A stretch of 64,000 nt of DNA from assembly GCA_019973155.2 (NCBI GenBank), contig BPQB01000018.1:372001-436000 (forward strand), in the 5' to 3' direction. The position numbers and the translations under genes are program-made. Position 1 is the first letter of the stretch; every line of letters begins with the position of its first letter. The notes under the pieces were generated by a model. That model worked only from the letters and a program-made list of their open reading frames with translations, searched no databases and was not told where the DNA came from. This DNA is from Phanerochaete sordida. Its lineage: Eukaryota; Basidiomycota; Agaricomycetes; Polyporales; Phanerochaetaceae. Positions 21,622 to 31,861 of the stretch are shown here, one piece after another.

Positions 21622-24600
21622 TCAGAAGAAGCGCTTCTTGGGCGACTTTTCGTCCACAGCGACCTTGATGTGCGTGTGGTGCGCCTGGCGGCCGACGGCG
21701 CACGTCTCGATGCTCTTCAGCCACGCGTCGCCGTTGTCCTCCGAGTCAGGGTCCTCCTCGTGGTCCGCGCAGCGCGGGCTGTCCTTGTCGTGCGAGTTGC
21801 AGCCGCAGAGAAGGTCGCCAGAGCGGCCCTTACCGTAGAGCAGGTCCGTGAGGGTACACCGCGCGCTCGGCTCCACGAACATCATGCGCTGGATGGCAGG
21901 CCTCGTCTCCCGGGGAAGAAGGCGGAAGATAGACTCGGCGCCACCCTGGTGGAAAGTGGCGACAGAAGCACGGCTGTCGGCGCGAGGTCTGCGACGTGGG
22001 GTCTCCTTGGGCGACGGGGCAGGCTTCCTCGAGGGCGTCCGAGGCTTCTCAGGCTTCGTCTCCTGCTGAGGGGTCTTGTCAGAGCTACGACCACGCTCCT
22101 CAGCGTCCTTGGACTCGTCCTCCACGTAGTCGTGCTCCTTAACGCCATCAGTCCTCGGCGAATGCTCAGCAACCTCCACGCTCTTCAAGCTGTTCAGGTT
22201 GTGAATCGTCGAGGCGCGGTTGTGAGAGGGACGTATTGTCGGGCTGCAGGGGATATCATGAGGGCAGATCGTCGGAGACGCAGTTGCTGGCAAGCTTTCA
22301 GTGGAACTCGCGGGGCGAGCAAACTTGCGAACGGACAAGTCCATGTCCATCTGGCTAGGGCTCTCGGTGGGCTTCAACGGCGTGCCGTCACACAGGAAAC
22401 CTGGGAGCATAGGCGTCGAGGACGACTGCATGGTGCCCGTGTGGAACGGCGGGATGATCTCGTTCGATGGCACAGTGAGACAGGTGTCGGTGGTGTTGGC
22501 GGTGTCGGCCGAAGTGGTGCGGGAGACGCCGTCAGAAGTCGCTGACGACGAGTCTGAAGACGTGTGGCCGGAGTCGCCTCGCTGCGGGTCGCGCTCAGCG
22601 GTGAGGCGGTCGTCGAGAGTCGGGGAGTTGGAGGACGACGCTGTAGACTTCGCGTCCTCCTTGTCATCGGACTGCGACTCCTTGTCGGTCTCTTCCTTGA
22701 CGTCCGCAGGAGCTTTAGGCGGCTCTATCTGCTTCTTCTTTTGGGCAGGCTTTTCCGAGAGATTTGGGTGGGCGTGGACGAAGGCTCTGAAGCTAGGGTC
22801 GACCTTGGGATCGGGGATCGTCCATGGGAATCGCCTGAGGATCATGCACAGGAAAATGATGGCGACGCTCCAGACGTCAGTCTTGCGAGGGTCGTACTCG
22901 TCGGTGTGCAAGATCTCGGGAGCCAGATACGGGTCGCTACCGACAACGCCGGTGGCCATCGTCTGTTTCTTGCCCGGGTAGTGGAACACAGTGGCAGTGC
23001 CGAAATCGATGAGCTTGACGATGTTGTCGGACGTCATGACGCAGTTGTCGAGTTTCAAATCGCGGTGGGCAAGGCCAAGCGAGTGCAGGTACTCGACGCC
23101 GTCGCAGATCTGCCGGAAGACGCAGTAGATCTCGGGGCGCGTCATCTTGCCCGACATGACGACGCTGAACAAGTCGTACGGAGCGTACTCCATGACCTGA
23201 GGGCAATCATGAGCGATGAACGATGAGCAAGCTATATGCGCAAAGATGACTCACCTCGTAGTAATGGCCATGGTCGCTGACGATGTCGACGGTCTCAATG
23301 ATGTTCTTGTGCTTCAACGTGCTCCCCACGCAAAACTCTGCGGTGACCTTCTTCTGATACTCCCGTTCGCTTTCACCCTGCCTCTTCGGCCTAAACTCCT
23401 TGACGGCATATATCGTGCCTCCGTGTTTCGCCGACGCCTTGATCAAACGCACAGTACCACCCGCACCGCTACCAAGGACCCGTCCCCACTTCCCATACTT
23501 CTTCGACAGATGCACCTGCGTTGCCGACGACAGAGATGGGACTGATAGCGACGGGCTCTTCTCGGGTGATCGGCGCTTAACCTGCTTGTGGTTCGGTGCG
23601 CTCTCCCGGCTCGACGTGGACTGGACAGAGCGAGGCGGTGAACGCGACGTCTTTGAGCTGGCCGTCGCGACGGACGATGCGCTAGGCGAGGGAGACTGGC
23701 GGAGCTCTTTCGAGTGATCCTTCTCCTTCTTCTCCTTGTGTGGACGGAGAAGACCAGCGAGTCGGTGCTCCCTCGGCTTGCTGCTGCCAGCTTCCGGCGA
23801 GTCGTGGACGGTGGCAGCCTGGTGCGCAGCATCGATCAAGTCGCTGGTTGTCTCGAACTGGCTACCGCGACGCTGTGATGATGGCGGCTGTGTAGCCTCC
23901 GCAGGTGTCGCAGAGCCAACCGAGGCGGGTGCAGTAGAGGCGGAGGGCGTATGGTGGTGATGGTGGGGTATATGGTGGTTGAGGAACCGCTTCAGGTCGT
24001 GCAACGGCCCGTCCTTGGGCTTCGCGCTCTTGATCGAAGGAGCGCTGCTAGAGGGAGGAACATGTTCCCCGGATGCTGATTCATCGGGCGGCGTGCTATC
24101 GCCAGGGTGCGTGCCGGATTGTGTTGAGCTGGTGTGCTGCTCTCCGGCGTCAGAGTTCTTCCGCGGCGGGGTGTTGGCAGGGCTGCCCAACGCTGGCGAC
24201 GCGGGGGCAGATGAGAACACTTGGCTGGCCTTGCGGACGCGGTTCGCGAAGGGGAAACGCGAGCTGTTTGTCGGCGATGGCGTCGGAGGGTTTTCTGACT
24301 CCGGGGTAGAAGGAGCAGAGGTGCGGATGGGCGACGGCGTGCTCTGTCCGGGGAGCGCTGAGAGGAACTTCTTCGAAGGACGTCTAGCAGGTTGGAGAGC
24401 CTGGGACCGCAAGAGTTGGTTATGGGAGAGCGTCCGATGATGAATTGGGAAACCCAAGGAGAACGAAGCGTGAATACGTGTTGGCTGCTAAGAGAGAGTC
24501 AAGGTACAAACCTGCTCCTGCTGCTGCTGTGCACTGCTAGAGTCCGACGGATCGGCGTCGCGCTGGGATGGCGCCGGGGTTGGAAGCGGGGACGCCATGG

Positions 24601-24745
24601 GCGAGGGCGACTGGAGGGATATTGAGGGCGGCACAGACTGGTGTGGAGTGCTGAGTGCCGGTGACGAAGGGACGGCTGGTGATAGGTGGGAGGGGGTATG
24701 GGGAACGTCCAGCGGGAGAGGCTGCATGGGTCTTGCGCTCAGCAT
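21622..24745 (-). CDS. HAL-family serine/threonine protein kinase (Hal4/Hal5/Npr1-like)
   Basis: Three exons, 24745-24512, 24400-23255 and 23196-21622, encode 984 aa. The family regulates plasma-membrane transporters and ion homeostasis in fungi. The N-terminal 370 residues are disordered (Ser/Pro-rich, a poly-Gln patch, and a His run HHIPHHHHH). The kinase starts at a Gly-rich loop (GSGAGGTVR near 388), then AVKEF (catalytic Lys about 412), HRDLKLDN (about 504-511), DFG (about 524) and APE. A large acidic, Ser-rich insert of roughly 220 residues splits the C-lobe between [15 protein letters not shown] and the closing helices ([17 protein letters not shown]); such inserts are known in HAL kinases. 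The C terminus is His/Lys-rich. The 5' flank carries a pyrimidine-rich tract. Confidence 0.92.
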
Positions 24746-25960
24746 AGTCGACGACGAGGGATGTAGTAGCCTGGCGGCGACGGAGCAAGTGAGAGCGACG
24801 AGCTGGAGGTGATGGAGAGGAGAGAGAGAGGAGGAGCAGGAAACGGAGGGCGATGTGAATGGTATAATAGCTTCAAGGTAAGCGAAGGAGGGACCGGCAG
24901 AGTGACAACGATCCAGATCTGACGATTTCCACTTGCACCCGATCGCATTCCAAGCCTCCGCCCCCGCCCCCCAATTTCGCCATGCCGAGCCTCGGCATCT
25001 CTCTGCGCCCAATTTTTCTGCCCACTCCGATGCCGTCCTGTCTTCGTCCGAGCTCTGGCCTGCCCGCCCGTGGCGCCCAGCTCACAGCCGGCCACGCAGC
25101 GCGCACTGACGCAGCACGCTCAGACACGGCTCGCTGGCAGCGGGGCCAGCGAGCGGGTTGCATCATCAGCGAAAATGGCTGGGTGCGAAACCACGGCAAG
25201 CCTCCACATGGCTGCTCACCCGCCCCCGGATGAGGGCATCCGGCAGGATGCCGGCCGAGCCGAGCCAATCAGGCTGACGGCCAGGGGGGGACCCCGCACG
25301 CACCCTTGGCTCATATCTTACTCCAAATATTAAATGATATCACGATCTGCTCTGCGGAGCTGCCTTCCGTTTCGGTCAGCGCGCCGAAACGCCCGCTGTG
25401 GCCGACGTCGCGCGCGCCTCTGCCTCGCATGGGCGACGGCGATTGGCCCGACGACGCTGCCTCCCCGGTCGCCCACGACGAGAACACACCCACGGACGCC
25501 GTGCGCGTGAGCCTCTCCTGCACGCTCCTGCCCGCCTCCGCCTGCCTGCGCGACCGACCCTTGCGCTCGATCACCCCGAGCCTGCTTTGCTGCCGCTCAA
25601 CATCCGTCCGATGCCCCGCCAGCCAGGGCTTTGTCGATCCCAGCGCGCAGCACAGCAATATGTCACTGCTGTCCGACGACGCGTCCTCGACGCGCATGTC
25701 ATCGCGTCTGCCCAATCGTGTTACCCCAGCTCACCACGTCGCGTCCGTGCCTCCCAGCGACTTCCCCAGGCGCTAACGCCCGCTACCACGCCTACCCGGG
25801 GTGCACCAGCCAGACTATATACGCCCACAGTGGGAATTTTTCGTACACCACGCGTTGACCCGACATGGCCTCGAATGCCTCCGTGGCCCGCCAGCAATGC
25901 ATGTCTTGCGAACATGCGAAGCTCTCCCACCAATCATTGCACGCAATCTCAGCGTACCGC
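24746..25960. other. Gene-poor island, left part
   Basis: The left end is the HAL-kinase promoter, with a CT-rich tract on the minus strand (24811-24842). The remainder is GC-rich with overlapping frames on several strands and no recognisable protein. No intact gene is called. Confidence 0.5.
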
Positions 25961-25984
25961 TCAATGACCGTCGCCGACCCTGTC

Positions 25985-26612
25985 GAGGACCCCTGCATAT
26001 GCGGTAATAGGTCCCATCCTGATGCGGGTACAAATCGACCCCCCGGAGGGCCGCTCTCGGATCCCAAACGCGGGTACAAACGCGAGATTTCGGCCGGAGG
26101 TCCACGCTGGCGGTGCGGGTACGAACCCAGCCGCCGCTCGAGGTCCAATCAGAGTGCGGGTACAGAGGGTCAAGTCGGCGGTCCCGGCGAGGGGACTGCC
26201 GGTGCGGCGACGTGGGCCAAAATTACCGGAAAATTGAGGAAGGAATTCAGACAAATCATCAGACGGCGCGTCGTGCAAAAAACGCGTGCGCTGGACGGAA
26301 AATGACAACAAATTAGGAGACATATTGGGTCACGGGCAAAATTCTACTTTTGCCCTGCATTTTGCACTACTTAGGCGCGTTCTGTTGTGGAATCGATAGA
26401 GAGGCGCGCGAAGCGCGCCGCCGCCAAAATTGGGATTTTTCTAGAATTTCTGCGATTTTTGGAGCATAGATCACTTATCCGGGTACAAATCGCGGCCCTG
26501 CGGGGCACCCGATCCCCGTTCGGGTATAAAACCAGGCCAAAATACGCGGGTACAAACCCTCCAAAAGTGAGGGTCCAGGATCGGACCTTTTGGGGGATAT
26601 GCAGGGGTCCTC
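25985..26612. repeat. Inverted-repeat-bounded block with seven CGGGTAYAAA-type repeats
   Basis: A perfect 16 bp inverted repeat (gaggacccctgcatat at 25985-26000; its complement at 26597-26612) bounds 628 bp. A second pair, 12 of 13 matching, lies just inside (26009-26021 and 26576-26588). Between them seven direct copies of cgggtacaaa or one-to-two-base variants start at 26025, 26071, 26116, 26157, 26480, 26521 and 26547, mostly 41-46 bp apart. No protein is encoded. It could be a non-autonomous transposable element or a degenerate tandem array; the class is not known. Confidence 0.7.
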
Positions 26613-26640
26613 CCTGTCGATGACGATTTGTCCTGCTATT

Positions 26641-29640
26641 AACCTTGTGTTCCCCCGCACTTGCCTCCTGCTCCGTCTCCCTCACAAACACCCTCCTACC
26701 GCTGGTCGAATGAAAGCAGCCCTTACGTACCGCTCCCAGCTTGCCTTTCCCTAATCCATGCGATCTCCTGCTTGACGTAGACACCTGCCATCCCTGGCCA
26801 CGCACCTTACGCAAAACTGGCGCACCGGCCTATCATGTCCAGCCCCTCGCAGCGCATCCCGGCGCGTGCACGCAGCATCAGCCCTTCTGTCATCTTCTGC
26901 ACGGTAGCTTCACATGCCCCGCAGGCTGCTCCCGTCCCAAACGTGCTTCTCGGTCATCGCTCGCCACAACCCGGCCCACTCCAAACGCGAACCCTAAGGT
27001 CATGCGCACCGCCTTCCTAACGTGCGGTGTGCACCTTCGCCTTGGGCTGCGGCAGGCGGGCCTGCCCTTGACGCACTGCTGCCAGTGGTGCGGCCGCGTG
27101 CGGCACTGGACGGCTCCCCGCGCTCCGCCGGGGTAAACAAGCGTAATTGCGACGCGCCCCAGGACCGTGGGTACGTCCTCCCTTCCCAAGGGCGCACATG
27201 TCTCATGCCAGCTAGCGATAACGCAATGGGCACTCGACGTGTGAACCCTCAGGCTGCGCAGTCGTCTCGTCGATCGCTGCCCAGCCCGCGGGTCCCCCGA
27301 GGAAGCCCATGGGCTACATGTCTGGAACGTGCATCCGCCTGCTTCATCATGCTTGTTTCCTCGTGAGGCCTGCAGTGCAGCACGAGTGTATTCATGGTAA
27401 GCGTCGTCGTATTTCACTCCCACTGGCTGCTAATCCGACGGTGGCTGACCCGCGTCCAGGTTATCCTTATTGGGAACTAGGTTCCAGCAATGTCGCGGAT
27501 GCTTCGTCTGAGCCGCATCCAGTGACCGTGGACGCTCCTGGTATATCGAGGCCGACCGTGGCTGGCCAGCCGCGTTCTGATTCTCCATTGGGTACGCCGA
27601 TTGCCTAGTATAGCGCACTCGGCGTTTCCAGTGCAGTGTCATGCGCGCAAAGATTGGCCAGTCCCCCATTCATCACGCTTAGCCTGTTTGACCGCCTAGT
27701 GCAAAGCAGAAGGACTGAGCTTCGCGAATCACCATTGATTGCCTTTGTCTTATCAGGACTCGCCGCTTGTACGGACCATGTCGCTTGGGTCGACGCTCGC
27801 GGTGCGGCGTCGATTATCGACGGGCTCCCATTCTCGGTGGAGTGCGCCCTTTGGTGGATGTTTCTTGACTCGCCAACGGGGACCCAAGATCAGCGCGCGC
27901 GCTGCGCTGTACGCTTCGTGACTCGTGAGTGCAGGGCGTGTTTTCCGTCGGAGGCCTCGACTGAAAAATTTTATTTCTCGAACGCCTCCCGTGGCGTGCG
28001 CTCTTCGCCCTGACAGGATCTGCAGCGATTGTCGCATCGCCAAAGGCGGCCGCACCGTCCGACGGTCCAGCGAGATTAACGAACGTGGCCTTTTGGACTT
28101 GGTAAAGCCGCGTCGGCCTTGTCTGACCAAGCCTCTTGGGCCTCAGGACCAAGAGAGCCCCACTGGCCCTAGCGATCGCCCCGCCGTGGATCAATATCTC
28201 GGCCAAGACGGTGGTGCGCCTATTGTCGTGGCCACAGCAAACAGACAAATCGACAACGCTCCAAGGCACCTATCTGTGGACTTCATCCAGACGCGTTCCT
28301 GCGCAATTCCAGCAATGGGCGAGCCACACTGGTCCAGGCGGCAGTCGTGGCGCCCGCCAGCCCTGGCATCGGTCTATCGGACGTGGGCGGGCCTAGCGTG
28401 TGCGTTCCCGCGCCGAAGCCTTCGGTGTCTGTTCGACGGCACTGCTCGGGGCATCGCCATCTCGAGGACGAGTCGTACCTGCAGCCAGCACCGGAATGCG
28501 CACCGCTTTTCATTGGCGGCGCGCGGAGCACACACTCTATTGGAGCGCGCCTCAGCCCTGCCGCGCGGCGGCTCCTCGCGCGGACGCAGTCGCACCTGAC
28601 CACGTCGTCATGGCCAGCCCTGCGCGCGCGCGCCGCCGCTGCAGGGCCAGCCTGGGCCGCACCGACCCCGCCGGGGAGCGGTACTGGTTCTATGGGCGAC
28701 TTCGCTGGAGCACATATAACGAGGCGCGACTCGCGGTAAGGCGAAGTTCACTGCATGTCCGTGGCATCACGGCGCGGGCGAGCTGCACGTCGCTGGGCCC
28801 CTCCCTGCGCCTGGCGCGCTCTGCGCGCCGCGCGCACGCCCGACGAGCACGGCTTTCCACACCCGCGCCGCCCGCGTCCCAGGGTCCCCCGCACACGCCT
28901 CCGCATGCGTCGAGGTGCAGATCGACGACGTCGTGCGTCCCGTCTTCGCGGTGCCTCTCGCTCGGTCTCGGTCGCCCATGCACGTCAGCGCGCCGCGGAG
29001 ACGCGCCGCTGCTCAGCGTGCGTCCCAGACGGGCGTGGCCTGCGCACCTCGCGCCTGCCTCGGCCGGACGTAACGGCCATGGGCCGTCAGCGCAGTCGGC
29101 CGGGCGCCAGGGCGCGCGCGTTGGAGATGTGCGCGCTGTCCGGGGGCCCAGTGCGATATGCAATCGCCGATAGCACTTCCTCAGCAAGTAGGAAACTCTG
29201 CCCGGAATTGTCTGAGGGACGTCGACGCCGCGGCGTGCGGCTGCCGTCCATAACGCTGGGCCTGGCGCTGGGGCATGGCACTCGCGCATGGCGTGCGATC
29301 CAGGGCGGCCGTCGATTGGTGGGTTCGCAGGCCCGTTGTGATACGAGGGCCGCGGGCCTCGATGCGGTGGCGGCGGCCATGCTCGCCAGGGTCTGGTCGT
29401 GTGAGCAGAACGTGTCGCGGCAGTGCTCGCCGCCTGGCGGGCGGACGCACCTCCGCGCGCGGCCGCCCGGGTCAATGACGTCCGAGTCCGACGGCGCGTT
29501 GCGCCTGGCAACAGCACGAATTAGCCAGGCCCCGAGGGTCGTCCCGCCGGCTGCGGGGCGCACTGGGCTTCCCCCGCCGCCCGCTAGGCGTTCTGATCGT
29601 GGCACTACCGTATGGCCGCCGCGGTCGGCTAGCCCCCTGG
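26641..29640. other. Gene-poor island, middle part
   Basis: About 3 kb of GC-rich sequence has many short overlapping frames on both strands and no conserved domain. An acatataac TATA-like box lies at 28713-28721 without a clear gene downstream. It may be an eroded transposon or a non-coding locus; the sequence alone does not decide. Confidence 0.45.
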
Positions 29641-29660
29641 GGAGTAAGTAAGAATCCGCT

Positions 29661-29706
29661 GCGATTCGAACGCACAAGACGTTTCCTCAGACGCTACTCT
29701 GCTATA
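29661..29706 (-). other. tRNA-like pol III box relic
   Basis: On the minus strand a B-box-like sequence (gcgttcgaatcgc, 29661-29673) with a four-pair T-arm is preceded by an A-box-like tatagcagagtagcg (29692-29706). The acceptor arms do not pair, so this is not an intact tRNA. It may be a tRNA-derived relic or chance. Confidence 0.25.
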
Positions 29707-31861
29707 CTCGTCTGATGTTCTGATGTCGATCCAGCGTGTCTTCGCATTGCAGACTCCGAGGGAGGCACGCTCCTTCGCAGGGGCGCACATGACCCCGTCG
29801 CGAGCAGAACACGCCGTGACAACGACGCGTCGGTCGCCTCGGGTCGCGGACACGCGAGTCGCGAACCATTTCATTATGTACTCTGACCGTAAATAGCCTA
29901 TAGCCTGCCATATGCGAACTTGCCCAGCATATGAGACCTATACAAATCTTATTACCCCACTGTATCGTCCGTGCCCAGCCCTTGGCAACTTGGCGGTCGG
30001 TTCTTGCAACGTTTCGAAGTGAACCAAGCAGGCGTGGCGCAGCAGGGAAGGCAGACTTAGGCAGGCCCGTCACCGACGACCGACAGAACTTGATAGCCTC
30101 CGAGCGGCCTTCGACAGCGTCCCGGGGCCTCCGTGATCGTTTCACGGCGGCGAGTGCCCTCGTATCCGCGCGACTGCGATGGCCAACATTAGCACACCGG
30201 ACGGCGGAACAGGGGCAGGTTAAATGGGGAGCTTGGCTGCAGGCCGGCCAGCGCAGTCACACGCGCTCGGACGAAGGCTTGCCCGCGCGGCCGATGCGCC
30301 CAGAGTGCCAATCCCCCGCCACAGTTTTCCTTCGTTTTGCAATGGGATTGGGGGCCGTGGAGCGGCGCACCCGGCGCGATCCTGCGCCAAGGCGTCGCCC
30401 GCGGCGGGCCCGCTTCGCGCAATTTTTTTCCACAGCGATAGAGAGGCCCGCAAGGAGCTCGCGAGGCTCCTCCGTGCCCGCGCCGGGAAGCTCTCGCGCT
30501 GCGGTCTGACATGCGCCGTGTGCGTGCGCGCGGCGCCCCCTAGCCTGCGCCTTTGTCAGCGGCGCGGCGATTGTCAGCACTGCGCGTCGCCCGCATGCAG
30601 CGCTGCCGTCGGCTCCGGTGGAGAGAGGCCTTTAGGGGCCGCCTGGGGCGTCCGCGGGGCGTGCAGGAGTTGTGGATACGAGTAGGTGCCTCTAGGTGCC
30701 TCATCGGTAAGTCCGAGAAAGGGCTCGGGCTCGTTCAGGGACGATGCGGAACAATCCTATCAGCTCTCTTCAACGCGCGGCGCTCCGGATGCTGTCGCCT
30801 TGGTGGGACCCGCACGCGAAGGGCCTCGAGGAATTTCGTGAATTTTCCGCAAGCACGAGTGCGCGTGGCGTCTGTCAGAGAAAAAGCTAGGGTAAGCTCC
30901 GAGACGGAATATCGTAAGGTAGGCGATAAGCAGCGGTGGGGCTCGACCTCTCGCAGCGAGCGGAATAGTCAATTTGTGACAGAGAGCCACCGAGTGGCGA
31001 GACTTGGCGAAGCGGCTGGTGGTGTGCTCGATTGGCTCAGCAGCCTCGGCCATGCGCACGCTGGCGGGCGGCCATTGGAGCGCAAACACGCTTCCCAGCA
31101 CTGCGGACGTGGCCAGCAGCCCGCTGAGCCTCCCGGCTGACCTGGCCATCCCGCTAGTGCACGCTCAGGGTCAAGCTTGCTTCGACGTTGGCAGGCAACG
31201 CGGCGTCCGCGCGCGATCAAGCCGTTGAGCGCATAGCTCGGGTATGCATGGCGCCCCACGGGGTCCTTCCCGCGGCGGCGGCTGATCGCAGCGCAATCAT
31301 GCTCGGACCGCCTCGACGTCACACAGCGCATCCTGGTCACCCGAATCCGCATGATGCCATAACCCGCGGACCTGTGACGATGCAGCAGGTCGCAGCAGGC
31401 CTGCGGGCCACCACCGTGCGACCCCGCCGCCGATTGCGTGCCGAACCCCAGGCGCTGTGAGTGGGGCACATATGCTCGGAGGCAGGGACACTGGAGAGAG
31501 TTGGTGGGCTCTGCATGTGATGTGGCCCCGCCGGCGGTGACTGAAAACACTGCACCCATGCGGTCCCAAGCTAAGGTTACGTTACGCTCTGAACGCAGCC
31601 AGCCCCAGGAAAATTTCAACGTCGCACAGGACTTGGCGTGCATGCTGTCCAAATGAATAGCCAGGATGGGCTGGCAGACTGTCTGAGTTGAGCATACCCC
31701 ATACCCCTATGGCGGGGCCGAACGAGAGCGATGGGGAAATCGAGAGCGAGGACGGTAATTTGCACCGTGCGAGGCCTTGGGAGCAAACTGAATTAGCATG
31801 CAGCACATGGAAAATGTGTTGAGAGATCCTATGGTACAGATGATGTTCAAATACAATATCC
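29707..31861. other. Gene-poor island, right part
   Basis: GC-rich sequence with no recognisable gene runs up to the 3' end of PRP28. Frames of up to 227 codons exist on both strands but overlap each other and show no domain. Confidence 0.45.

Noticed and set aside
29640..29730. Intact tRNA gene
   Set aside because: The acceptor stem does not pair, the T-arm has a mismatch and the A-to-B-box spacing is about ten bases too short.
27000..31200. Many 100-300 codon frames in the gene-poor island
   Set aside because: They overlap on both strands, lack domains and splice logic, and are typical of GC-rich non-coding sequence.
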